From an uncultured Paraburkholderia sp. (lineage in GTDB: Bacteria; Pseudomonadota; Gammaproteobacteria; Burkholderiales; Burkholderiaceae): a stretch of DNA of 52,897 bases. The notes under the pieces were generated by a model. The model did no database searches, was not told the origin of the DNA, and was given only the letters and a program-made list of their open reading frames with translations. A program made the translations under genes and the position numbers. Numbering within the stretch: the stretch's first letter is position 1; each line of letters starts with the position of its first letter. Positions 44,689 to 52,897 of the stretch are shown one piece after another. Location of the stretch: NCBI GenBank assembly GCA_940747215.1, contig CALNWS010000029.1, forward strand, positions 1 through 52,897. Reading direction: 5' to 3'.

Positions 44689-45858
44689 ATGGTCTTTCAA
44701 CCCAGCCCATTGCGCGTGGCGATGGTGGCCGGCGAGCCTTCGGGCGATCTGCTGGCCACGTCGCTGCTCGAGGGTTTCACGAGCCGTTTGCCTGCCGGTA
44801 TCCAGTACTATGGGATCGGCGGTCCGCGCATGATCGCCACCGGTTTCGACGCCCACTTTCCGATGGAAAAGCTCTCGGTGCGTGGCTATGTCGAGGCGCT
44901 TAAACACATTCCCGGCATTCTCGGCATTCGCAACGAACTGAGGCGTCAACTGTTGGTGGAACCGCCGTCAGTGTTCGTCGGCGTCGATGCGCCCGATTTC
45001 AATTTCGGCCTCGAGCATCGGCTGCGCGATGCCGGCATCCCGACTATTCACTTCGTGTGCCCGTCCATCTGGGCGTGGCGCGGCGGGCGTATCAAGAAGA
45101 TCGCCAAAGCGGTCGACCACATGCTATGCGTGTTTCCGTTCGAAACCGCGCTGCTCGAGAAAGCGGGCGTTACGGCCACGTACGTCGGCCATCCGCTCGC
45201 CGACGAGATTCCGCTCGTGCCCGACACGCTCGGCGCGCGCCGCACGCTCGGTCTCGCCGAAAATGGGCCGATCATCGCGGTGCTGCCCGGCAGCCGCCGC
45301 TCCGAGATCGATCTGATCGGCCCGACGTTCTTCGCCGCGATGGAAATGATGCAGCATCAGGAACCGTCGCTGCGCTTCGTGATGCCGGCGGCCACGCCTG
45401 CATTGCGCGAGATGCTGCGCCCGCTCGTCGATTCGCATTCGGGCCTCGCGCTCACGATTACCGATGGTCAGGCGAAAACCGCCATGACCGCCGCCGACGC
45501 GATTCTGGTGAAAAGCGGCACGGTCACGCTCGAAGCCGCGCTGCTGAAAAAGCCGATGGTGATTTCCTACAAGGTGCCTTGGCTGACTGGCCAGATCATG
45601 CGTCGTCAGGGATATCTGCCCTACGTGGGTTTGCCGAATATTCTAGCTGGCCGCTTCGTCGTGCCGGAAATCCTGCAGCAATTCGTGACGCCGCAGGCAC
45701 TTGCCGAAGCCACGCTGAAACAGTTGCGCGACGAAGCGAACCGGCGCACGCTGACGGAAGTTTTCACGGAGATGCATCACGTGCTGAAGCAGAACACCGC
45801 GCAGCGTGCGGCGGAAGCCGTGGCGGCCGTCATCGAAAAGCGCAAGGGGCGGGCGTGA
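44689..45858 (+). CDS. lpxB: Lipid-A-disaccharide synthase
   Basis: GT19 glycosyltransferase joining UDP-2,3-diacylglucosamine and lipid X. The 389-residue protein has [20 protein letters not shown] at the N-terminus, the [20 protein letters not shown] block, [40 protein letters not shown] and the C-terminal [20 protein letters not shown]. The stop overlaps the rnhB GTG by 4 bp. Intact. Confidence 0.96.
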   Translation: MVFQPSPLRVAMVAGEPSGDLLATSLLEGFTSRLPAGIQYYGIGGPRMIATGFDAHFPMEKLSVRGYVEALKHIPGILGIRNELRRQLLVEPPSVFVGVDAPDFNFGLEHRLRDAGIPTIHFVCPSIWAWRGGRIKKIAKAVDHMLCVFPFETALLEKAGVTATYVGHPLADEIPLVPDTLGARRTLGLAENGPIIAVLPGSRRSEIDLIGPTFFAAMEMMQHQEPSLRFVMPAATPALREMLRPLVDSHSGLALTITDGQAKTAMTAADAILVKSGTVTLEAALLKKPMVISYKVPWLTGQIMRRQGYLPYVGLPNILAGRFVVPEILQQFVTPQALAEATLKQLRDEANRRTLTEVFTEMHHVLKQNTAQRAAEAVAAVIEKRKGRA

Positions 45859-46613
45859 CAGGCGCACGTTCACGCGCACCGCGCAAGGCCGCGACCGTAG
45901 CGGGAGCGGCCGCGCAGCAGGTTGGCCTCAACTTCGAGACGCCGGACGACATCGTCTGCGGCGTGGACGAAGCCGGGCGCGGGCCGCTCGCAGGGCCGGT
46001 CGTGGCGGCAGCGGTGATTTTCGATCCGTCGAAGCCAATGATCCGCAGTCTCGACGACTCCAAGGCGCTTACCGCGAAAAAGCGCGACGAACTGTACGAC
46101 AAGATCGTCGACCGTGCGCTTGCTTACTGCATCGCGTCCGCAAGCGTCGAAGAAATCGATACGCTCAATATCCTGCACGCCACCATGCTGGCCATGAAGC
46201 GCGCGGTGGAAGGCCTCCCGGTCGCGCCCACGCTCGTGAAAGTGGACGGCAATCGCTGCCCGACGCTCAGCATTCGAAGCGAAGCCGTGATTGGCGGCGA
46301 TGCGCTCGTCAAAAGCATTTCGGCCGCCTCGATTCTTGCCAAGGTGACGCGCGACCGGATGCTACTCGAATTGCATCAAATTTTTCCGGTGTACGGCTTC
46401 AACGCGCATGCCGGCTACGGCACGCCTCAGCACCTCGCGGCGCTGCGCGAGCATGGGCCGTGCGAGCATCACCGGTGTTCGTTCGCGCCGGTGCGTGAGG
46501 CGCATCTGCGCTTCGGCACGGGCGGCGCGTTGCCCGTCGATGTGATCGTCGTGCCGGGTTCGTCTGACACCATGCTCGACGACGATGCGTTCGGCGAACG
46601 CGCGAGCGCCTGA
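45855..46613 (+). CDS. rnhB: Ribonuclease HII
   Basis: Removes ribonucleotides from RNA-DNA hybrids, including misincorporated single ribonucleotides. The protein has about 252 residues if it starts at GTG 45855, overlapping the lpxB stop (GTGA). After an N-terminal Ala/Arg tail comes [20 protein letters not shown] with the catalytic Asp-Glu, [25 protein letters not shown] and [20 protein letters not shown], then [18 protein letters not shown]. The variable N-terminus means the true start may be up to 35 codons later. Intact; lpxB-rnhB order is common. Confidence 0.94.
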   Translation: MTGARSRAPRKAATVAGAAAQQVGLNFETPDDIVCGVDEAGRGPLAGPVVAAAVIFDPSKPMIRSLDDSKALTAKKRDELYDKIVDRALAYCIASASVEEIDTLNILHATMLAMKRAVEGLPVAPTLVKVDGNRCPTLSIRSEAVIGGDALVKSISAASILAKVTRDRMLLELHQIFPVYGFNAHAGYGTPQHLAALREHGPCEHHRCSFAPVREAHLRFGTGGALPVDVIVVPGSSDTMLDDDAFGERASA

Positions 46614-46673
46614 GCACATCGGCGCGCCCGCTTCACCGTTTTTCCTTCCTTCTCACCGTTTTCGCCGCTGCCT

Positions 46674-47468
46674 GTGAAAGCCATCACCTCGCGGGACAAT
46701 CCGCTCTACAAACGCCTGAAAGCGCTGGCCGGTTCGACGCATCAGCAGCGGCGCAGCGCTCAGGCGCTGCTCGAAGGCTTTCATCTCGCGAGCGCGTATC
46801 TCGACGTTGCCGGGCACCCGGAGTTGTGCGTCGTGACCGAAGGCGCGCTGCGTCACGACGAGGCGCAGGCGATCGTCTCTCGTATCGAAGAACAGCGAAT
46901 CGTCACGCTGCCGGATGCGCTGTTCGGGCAACTTTCGAACGTCGTGCATGGCATCGGCATTCTGCTGCTGGTCGACAAACTCGATATGGCGTTGCCAGAA
47001 ACGGTGAGTCAAAGCTGTCTGGTGCTCGACGGCGTGCAGGACGCCGGCAACGTCGGTTCGATTCTGCGCAGCGCGGCCGCGGCCGGCATCCAGTACGTGT
47101 TCTGTGCGCCGGGTACGGCGTACGCGTGGTCGTCGAAGGTATTGCGCTCGGGCATGGGCGCGCATTTCCTGCTGCAGATCCACAAGGACGTGGAGGCGCA
47201 GACGTTGATCGAGCGCCTGCAGGTGCCGGTCGTCATTACGGATTCGCACGGTGCCGAAGCGATCTACGATTGCGACCTGAACCGGCCGCTTGCCTGGGTG
47301 TTCGGCAACGAAGGGGTGGGTGTATCGCAGATATGGCGCGACGCCGTGTCGATGCGCGTGACGATCCCGCAGCCGGGCGGAATGGAATCGCTGAATGTGG
47401 CGGCGGCTGCGGCCGTTTGCGTATTCGAGCAATGCCGTCAGCAACGGGGCGCGGCGGCAAGGAAGTAA
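46674..47468 (+). CDS. SpoU/TrmH-family RNA 2'-O-methyltransferase
   Basis: A SPOUT-fold methyltransferase of the RlmB/TsnR type. The 264-residue protein starts at GTG 46674 (KAITSRDNPLYKRLKALAGS), has an N-terminal substrate-binding domain, then the three SpoU motifs: CLVLDGVQDAGNVGSILRSA, LAWVFGNEGVGVS and VTIPQPGGMESLNVAAAAAV, the last forming the SAM knot. Target nucleotide is not predictable from sequence alone; RlmB (23S G2251) is one possibility. Intact and the last gene of the plus-strand block. Confidence 0.9.
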   Translation: MKAITSRDNPLYKRLKALAGSTHQQRRSAQALLEGFHLASAYLDVAGHPELCVVTEGALRHDEAQAIVSRIEEQRIVTLPDALFGQLSNVVHGIGILLLVDKLDMALPETVSQSCLVLDGVQDAGNVGSILRSAAAAGIQYVFCAPGTAYAWSSKVLRSGMGAHFLLQIHKDVEAQTLIERLQVPVVITDSHGAEAIYDCDLNRPLAWVFGNEGVGVSQIWRDAVSMRVTIPQPGGMESLNVAAAAAVCVFEQCRQQRGAAARK

Positions 47469-47550
47469 CGCTCGAGATTTTTGAAGTGTTCAGCGAGGGC
47501 GTGGCGCGCCCGACCTGATGCAATCGTCTCGCGCCTCGACCGGCAGCCGC

Positions 47551-47574
47551 AGTCACAGAGTCACAGAGTCACAG
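47551..47574 (+). repeat. Three perfect copies of an 8-bp tandem repeat
   Basis: agtcacag is repeated three times (47551-47558, 47559-47566, 47567-47574). It lies in the 240-bp gap between the RNA methyltransferase and the convergent ppsR, where no gene is apparent. A simple-sequence tract of this kind varies by slippage. Confidence 0.9.
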
Positions 47575-47708
47575 CAGCTAAGAGTGCGACAGCGCACGCA
47601 GATATGCGCGCAAAAACCGCATTCACGACCGCGCGCGAAAACACGCACTGCACAGCAAACGCCGCCGCGCGCTTCGCTTCTAATGTGCGCGGCATCCAAC
47701 ACATTTAC

Positions 47709-48524
47709 TCAGTAAGACGGCCGGTCCAGCTTGATTTCCTGCAGGATCGTGGTCGCGATTTCTTCAATCGACTTGTGCGTCGACGACAACCACTTGATGT
47801 CCTCGCGCTGCATCATCGTTTCCGCTTCGTTGATCTCATAGCGGCAATTTTCCGGCGCCGCGTACTTGCTGCCAGGCCGGCGCTCATTGCGGATTTCCGA
47901 CAGCCGCTGCGGATCGATCGACAAACCGAACATCTTCTGCCGATGCGCAAGCAGCGGCGTGGGCAGTTTGCCGCGTTCGAAGTCTTCAGGAATCAGCGGA
48001 TGGTTCGCCGCTTTCACGCCGTACTGCATCGCCAGATACAGGCTTGTCGGCGTCTTGCCGCTGCGCGAGACGCCGACCAGAATCACGTCGGCATCGGCGA
48101 GATTGCGGTTCGACTGACCGTCGTCATGCGCGAGCGAAAAATTGATCGCCTCGATCCGGTTCTTGTACTCCTCGGTGTCCGCATTCTGGTGACCACGACC
48201 CATCGCATGACTCGACTTCAGTTCCAGCTCCTGCTCGAGCGGTTCGACGAAGGTCTGGAACATGTCCAGCACCAGCGCATTCGAGCCTTTGACGATCTGG
48301 TTCGACGCGCTGTCTACGAGCGTGGTGAAGACGATCAGACGGCGGCCGTCCTGCTGGATCGCTTCGTTGATTTTCTCGAGCATGGCGTAGGCTTTTTCCG
48401 TGGAATCGACAAAAGGCACGCGAACCAGGCGGAATTTCTGGTCGAACTGGGAGAGGATCGAATGCGCGAAGGTTCCGGCAGTGATCCCGGTACCGTCGGA
48501 GACGATGAATACGGTGGGCGGCAT
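47709..48524 (-). CDS. ppsR: PEP synthetase regulatory protein (kinase / pyrophosphorylase)
   Basis: Bifunctional enzyme of the DUF299 family: it inactivates phosphoenolpyruvate synthase by ADP-dependent threonine phosphorylation and reactivates it by phosphorolysis. The 271-residue protein begins PPTVFIVSDGTGITAGTFAH, contains the P-loop-like VGVSRSGKTPTSLYLAMQYG near residue 150 and ends with ERRPGSKYAAPENCRYEINE and THKSIEEIATTILQEIKLD. ATG 48524 is the family start; 16 upstream in-frame codons are not conserved. It is intact and divergent from ppsA, its only known substrate, which is broken here. Confidence 0.94.
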   Translation of the reverse strand: MPPTVFIVSDGTGITAGTFAHSILSQFDQKFRLVRVPFVDSTEKAYAMLEKINEAIQQDGRRLIVFTTLVDSASNQIVKGSNALVLDMFQTFVEPLEQELELKSSHAMGRGHQNADTEEYKNRIEAINFSLAHDDGQSNRNLADADVILVGVSRSGKTPTSLYLAMQYGVKAANHPLIPEDFERGKLPTPLLAHRQKMFGLSIDPQRLSEIRNERRPGSKYAAPENCRYEINEAETMMQREDIKWLSSTHKSIEEIATTILQEIKLDRPSY

Positions 48525-49085
48525 CAGTGGGGCTGGGGAACGTGAGCGCAAAAATTCGCTCAAAAGAAACATCGCTGCGTCGACCTCGCTGCCCGGTGGC
48601 TAACCGGCCGGTGGTTAACCGGATGATGCAGCGGCGTCGGTTCAGCGCGCCGTGGGCACCGCAACTGCGCCCGGCTGGCGGCGGGCCTCGCAAAAGCCCG
48701 TGCGCCGGTCGGTGGCGCGATTCGATGCGCAATTCTCGTCCGACTGCCATATTTTTGGAAGTCGGCACGGTAGAATAGGAACAACCTGTTATAGGAGCAA
48801 CCTGTTGGATAAGCAATTGCAGGCGATTGGCGGCTAACTTGCCGTGAACGGTCGGTCAACGTCATCGTATCTGTCGGTAACTTACGGCGAGGTTGGGATT
48901 GACCGGTAAAATCGTCCATCCGCATGCATCGTCGTGGCAGCCTTGCTGAGCCACGATCACATGGCGGCCAACTAACGATTGTTTCTCCAACAGGTTATGC
49001 AAGACGCGAGTTCACGCTTCCAATGAGCGCCTCGTGTTCAAGCCCACTGTACAGCCGTGAATTTCTTTCACACTTAGGGGCTTGT
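48525..49085. promoter_or_regulatory. ppsR/ppsA divergent spacer with repeated operator-like motif
   Basis: No gene is visible in this 561-bp gap. It contains a 16-bp tandem repeat: ataggaacaacctgtt (48775-48790) followed directly by ataggagcaacctgtt (48791-48806), one mismatch. An 11-bp inverted copy (tccaacaggtt 48986-48996 versus aacctgttgga 48799-48809) lies 177 bp away, near ppsA. These could be binding sites for a regulator of the two genes, but no regulator is identified. ppsA may also have additional in-frame codons here from upstream starts, not conserved. Confidence 0.5.
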
Positions 49086-51491
49086 ATGACTAACGCAGTT
49101 ACCGTTGCAAAGGACAAGGCGTATGTAGTTCCGTTTGAGCAGTTGCGCATGACCGACGTGGAAATTGTCGGTGGCAAGAACGCGTCGCTAGGGGAGATGA
49201 TCAGTCAACTCGCTGGAGCAGGAGTGCGTGTTCCCACCGGTTTCGCCACGACGGCGCTGGCATTTCGCGACTTCCTGCATCACAATAATCTGACTGAACG
49301 CATCGCCAAACGTTTCGAGACGCTCGACGTCGACGACGTGAAGGCGCTTGCCGAAACGGGAAAAGAGATCCGTCAATGGATCGTCGACGCGCCGCTGCAA
49401 CCGCAACTCGAAGCCGACATTCGTGCAGGCTTCGACACGCTTCAAAACAGCCCGCCTGAAGAGTTGTCGTTTGCCGTTCGTTCGTCGGCAACGGCGGAAG
49501 ACTTGCCGGACGCATCGTTCGCGGGTCAGCAGGAAAGCTACCTCAACGTGGTCGGCATCGAAGACGTGCTCGATCGCATGAAGCACGTGTTCGCGTCGTT
49601 GTACAACGACCGCGCTATTTCCTATCGCGTCCACAAGAGCTTTACGCACGCTGAAGTCGCGTTGTCGGCGGGCGTGCAGCGCATGGTGCGTTCGGACGTC
49701 GGCGCAGCGGGCGTGATGTTCTCGCTCGATACGGAATCGGGCTTCAAGGACGCGGTGTTCATCACGTCGAGCTACGGTCTCGGCGAAACCGTCGTGCAGG
49801 GCACCGTGAATCCGGACGAGTTCTGCGTCTTCAAGACCACGCTCGCTCAAGGCAAGTACTCGAGATCATCCGCCGTTCGATCGGCTCGAAGCTCATCAAG
49901 ATGGAGTTCACGAAGGCCGGCGAAAAAGGCCGCGTGAAGACCGTCGACGTGCCGCACGAGCAACGCAACCGCTTCTCGATCACCGACGAAGACGTGATCG
50001 AACTCGCGAAATACGCCGTCATCATCGAAAAACACTACGAGCGTCCGATGGACATCGAGTGGGGCAAGGACGGCCGCGACGGCAAGATCTTCATTCTGCA
50101 GGCGCGTCCGGAAACGGTGAAAAGCCAGGCAGGCGGCAAGGCAGAGCAGCGCTTCAAGCGGAAGGGTCAATCGAACGTGCTGGCAACCGGCCGTGCGATC
50201 GGTCAGAAGATCGGCGCGGGTCCGGTGCGCGTGATTCACGATCCGTCGGAAATGGACCGTGTGCAGCCGGGCAACGTGTTGGTCGCCGACATGACCGATC
50301 CGAACTGGGAACCGGTCATGAAGCGTGCATCCGCAATCGTCACGAACCGCGGCGGCCGGACCTGCCACGCGGCGATCATCGCGCGTGAGCTGGGCGTGCC
50401 GGCTGTGGTGGGCTGCGGCGACGCGACCGACGTGCTGAAGGACGGCGCGCTCGTCACCGTGTCGTGCGCGGAAGGCGACGAAGGCAAGATCTACGACGGC
50501 CTGCTCGAAACCGAAGTCACCGAAGTGCAGCGCGGCGAACTGCCGCCGATTCCGGTGAAGATCATGATGAACGTGGGCAACCCGCAACTGGCGTTCGACT
50601 TCTCGCAACTGCCGAACGCAGGCGTGGGTCTCGCGCGTCTCGAGTTCATCATCAACAACAACATCGGCGTGCACCCGAAGGCGATTCTCGAGTACCCGAA
50701 CGTCGATCAGGACCTGAAGAAGGCCGTGGAAAGCGTGGCACGTGGCCATGCATCGCCGCGTGCGTTCTACGTCGATAAGCTCACGGAAGGCATCGCCACG
50801 ATCGCGGCGGCGTTCTATCCGAAGCCCGTCATCGTGCGTATGTCCGACTTCAAGTCGAACGAGTACAAGAAGCTGATCGGGGGTTCGCGCTACGAGCCGG
50901 ACGAAGAAAACCCGATGCTGGGTTTCCGCGGCGCTTCGCGTTACATCGCTGAAGACTTCGCCGAAGCGTTCCAGATGGAATGCGTCGCGCTGAAGAAGGT
51001 GCGCGAAGAAATGGGCCTCGACAACGTCGAGATCATGGTGCCGTTCGTGCGCACGCTGAAGCAGGCGGAGCGCGTGGTCGGTCTGCTGGAGAAGTTCGGC
51101 CTGAAGCGCGGCGAACACGGCCTGTGCCTCATCATGATGTGCGAAGTGCCGTCCAACGCGATTCTCGCCGAAGAGTTCCTGCAGTACTTCGACGGTTTCT
51201 CGATCGGCTCGAACGACCTGACGCAGCTCACGCTCGGCCTCGACCGCGACTCGGGCATGGAACTGCTGGCTGTCGATTTCGACGAATGCGACCCGGCGGT
51301 CAAGTTCATGCTGAAGCACGCGATCGAAACGTGTCTGCGTCTCGACAAGTACGTCGGCATCTGTGGTCAGGGCCCGTCGGGATCATCCAGACTTCGCGCA
51401 ATGGCTTACGGACGAAGGAATCAAGTCGATCTCGCTGAACCCTGACACGATCATCGAAACGTGGCAGCAGCTCGCGAAAACGGCGAAGTAA
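49086..51491 (+). pseudogene. ppsA: Phosphoenolpyruvate synthase, two frameshifts
   Basis: Gluconeogenic enzyme converting pyruvate, ATP and water to PEP. From ATG 49086 ([20 protein letters not shown]) the ATP-grasp domain reads [40 protein letters not shown] and continues to QGKY near 49860, where a net one-base loss (or two-base gain) breaks it. The frame of 49901 resumes with [12 protein letters not shown], the phospho-histidine site [20 protein letters not shown] and [20 protein letters not shown]. At about 51380 one extra G (tcggg for tcgg) breaks the last 35 codons, which in the original frame read [20 protein letters not shown]. Both lesions are one- or two-base, so sequencing error must be excluded, but two independent ones favour a real pseudogene. 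Confidence 0.88.
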
Positions 51492-51530
51492 GGTGGTCTG
51501 TTGATCTGAAACGTAGCAGCTTCGTGCTAT

Positions 51531-51558
51531 AAACACCCCAGTACATCCGGGGTGTTTT
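51531..51558 (+). terminator. Rho-independent terminator after ppsA
   Basis: 9-bp stem aaacacccc (51531-51539) with ggggtgttt (51549-51557), 9-nt loop, T-rich right side. It lies 40 bp past the ppsA stop. Confidence 0.75.
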
Positions 51559-51575
51559 GCTTTGTGGAGGTCGTC

Positions 51576-52032
51576 GTGACGCCAGGGGATTGTTCTGGTG
51601 GATCGGGGCAGGCGTGCTGATCGTGCTGGAGTTGTTGAGCGGCACCTTTTATCTGTTGATGATCGCGTTGGGCTGCGTGGCCGCCGCGATCGCACACATT
51701 GCGGGCGCTGCGGCCGACGTGCAATTCGTCGTCGCTGCCGCTGTCGCGCTTGTCGCGGTGCTGCTGCTCAGGCGCTCGCGTTTCGGGCGCAGAACGCGCA
51801 AGGAGGCGTCGCGCAACCCGGACGTCAATCTGGACATCGGCCAGACGCTCACGGTGCCCGCGTGGCACGAGCGCCGGGTGCGCGCCAACTATCGCGCGGC
51901 GCGGCGTGGGACGTGGAACTGGCGGCCGGTGAGCCGGAAGATGCGCGTCTCTATGAAATCACCGAGATGCGCGGCAGTTGCCTCGTCGTCGTGGCGAGCC
52001 AGCATTCGCGTGCAGGTGCAACGGCAGCCTGA
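51576..52032 (+). pseudogene. NfeD-family membrane protein, frameshifted
   Basis: A short membrane protein with an OB-fold tail that partners SPFH proteins. GTG 51576 follows an excellent ribosome-binding sequence (gtggagg), but after three codons the frame must shift to read LFWWIGAGVLIVLELLSGTF, YLLMIALGCVAAAIAHIAGA and VQFVVAAAVALVAVLLLRRS (three hydrophobic helices), then NPDVNLDIGQTLTVPAW. Near 51895 two extra bases in a CG-repeat shift it again; the other frame completes it as WDVELAAGEPEDARLYEITE, MRGSCLVVVASQHS to a stop at 52032. Two lesions. Its neighbour, the SPFH gene 80 bp downstream, is its usual operon partner and is also dead. Confidence 0.8.
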
Positions 52033-52111
52033 ACGCCGTTGCCGCCGAGTAGATCGCTTGAAGTCGCTCTAAACATAACCAGACGCACAACTTTCGAAGA
52101 GGACCGCAGTC

Positions 52112-52726
52112 ATGGATTCCATCATCGTCGGGGCAGTGCTGCTGATCATCGTGATCGTGCCGCAGCAGCATGCGTGGGTGCTGGAGCGGCTCGGCCGCTA
52201 CACTGTACGCTCACGCCGGGATTGAGCTTCGCGTTTCTGTTCGTCGACTGGATCGCGTAACAAGCACGTGCTCAAGGAAATTCCTCTCGAAGTACCGAGC
52301 CAAGTCTACATTACGCGCGACAACACACAATTGCAGGTGGACGGACGGCGTGCTGTACTTTCAGGCTACGGATCCGATGAAGGCGTCGTATGGATCGAGC
52401 AATTTCGTCTTCGCGATCACGCAGTTGTCGCAGACCACGCTGTGCTCGGTGATCGGCAAGCTCGAACTCGACAAGACCTTCGAAGAGTGCGATTTCATCA
52501 ACCAACAGCATCGTGTCGTCGCTGGATGAGGCTGCCGCGAACTGGGGCGTGAAAGTACTACGCTACGAGATCAAGGATCTGACGCCGCCGAAGGGAATTC
52601 TGTACGCTATGCAGGCGCAGATCACTGCCGAACGTGAAAAACGCGCGCTGATCGCGGCCTCTGAAGGTGACCGAACAATACGTGAACGCGTTCGGTAATC
52701 TCGCGAAGCAGGGCACCACGCTGATA
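52112..52726 (+). pseudogene. SPFH/band-7 (stomatin-like, QmcA/YbbK type) protein, decayed
   Basis: Fragments match the family in order: MDSIIVGAVLLIIVIVPQQH, HAWVLERLGRY, then frame changes to HVLKEIPLEVPSQVYITRDN and VLYFQATDPMKASYGSSNFV, ITQLSQTTLCSVIGKLELDK, LDEAAANWGVKVLRYEIKDL and AQITAEREKRALIAASEG. After ASEG the usual long Ala/Glu/Gln-rich coiled coil (about 80 residues) is missing and the sequence jumps to EQYVNAFGNLAKQGTTLI, a C-terminal piece, then stops resembling the family. The transmembrane anchor also looks shortened. At least four frame breaks and two deletions. Normally the pair with NfeD forms membrane microdomains. Confidence 0.85.
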
Positions 52727-52800
52727 AAGCGGGCTTTTCTGTTTTGCGGGGTGCTTTTTTAACCCGATGCGGATTCGGGTTGAACGTGACGGGTCCTTTC

Positions 52801-52897
52801 GGTTGAAGGTGATCGCTGATCAGCGGTTTTCGAAGCGAGCGAGCATCTTGCCGAAATGGGTGATCACGTTCCCGGAATGGGTGATCAGCGAACCGAA
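52801..52897. mobile_element. Possible end of an IS21-type element, cut by window edge
   Basis: AATGGGTGATCA occurs at 52855-52866 and again at 52876-52887, spaced 21 bp (two helical turns), with weaker related sequence (ggtgatcgctgatcagcg) near 52808-52825. Multiple phased copies of a short binding site are typical of IS21-family ends, and the 'GGGTGATCA' style fits Burkholderiaceae elements I recall. No transposase frame is included, so the call rests on the repeats alone. Upstream (52727-52800) I see nothing except a small hairpin (aacccga with tcgggtt, about 52760-52780). Confidence 0.45.

Noticed and set aside
47551..47574. Start of a CRISPR array
   Set aside because: The repeats are 8 bp with no spacers and there are no cas genes in the window.

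Overview
The window reads as a high-GC betaproteobacterial chromosome of the Burkholderia sensu lato group (Burkholderia, Paraburkholderia or Caballeronia). The evidence is protein-level: ZipA next to Smc and LigA, a glnD-map / rpsB-tsf-pyrH-frr-uppS-cdsA-dxr-rseP-bamA-skp-lpxD-fabZ-lpxA-lpxB-rnhB run, and a ppsR/ppsA divergent pair, all with Burkholderia-like sequences. About a quarter of the recognisable protein genes are broken by small frameshifts, nonsense mutations, short-repeat deletions or truncation, while the essential core is intact. That pattern suggests a genome in reductive decay, for example a host-restricted symbiont such as the leaf-nodule Burkholderia/Caballeronia. The organism is inferred, not proven, and some one-base homopolymer frameshifts could be assembly errors.

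Layout. 1-124 is the 3' end of an IS3-type transposase. 551-2077 holds a dead reverse transcriptase fused to a dead DUF1853 gene. 2135-4473 holds thiD and lplT (minus strand). 4692-7668 holds a frameshifted alr, intact radA and a small conserved hypothetical gene. 7715-9395 holds a CaiB/BaiF CoA-transferase and a truncated ABC-F ATPase, both dead. 9531-12608 holds glutathione peroxidase, cardiolipin synthase and prmB. 12625-16316 is a diaminopimelate cluster (dapE; dapC-dapD-arsC-like) in which only dapC is destroyed. 16594-17731 is a dead DMT-family permease. 17915-25657 is smc-zipA, then ligA-def. 25751-30492 (minus) is a dead RluF-like pseudouridine synthase, glnD and map.

30942-47468 is a long, fully intact block that runs from translation (rpsB, tsf, frr) and UMP kinase (pyrH) through isoprenoid, lipid-carrier and phospholipid synthesis (dxr, uppS, cdsA), envelope proteolysis and outer-membrane assembly (rseP, bamA, skp), to lipid A and fatty acid synthesis (lpxD, fabZ, lpxA, lpxB), rnhB and an RNA methyltransferase. 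A strong sigma-70-type promoter and operator-like repeats lie in the map/rpsB divergent region.

47709-52726 holds intact ppsR (regulator of PEP synthase) facing a frameshifted ppsA, then a decayed NfeD / SPFH-stomatin pair. 52801-52897 looks like one end of an IS21-type element. The segment is therefore bounded by mobile-element sequence at both edges.

I saw no CRISPR array, rRNA, tRNA, prophage or defence island, and no gene set that looks like a new system. The most unusual content is the decay pattern itself and several non-coding structures: a perfect 16-bp inverted repeat before lpxD, a tripled 9-11 bp motif between map and rpsB, a 16-bp tandem repeat between ppsR and ppsA, and a multibranched fold between tsf and pyrH.
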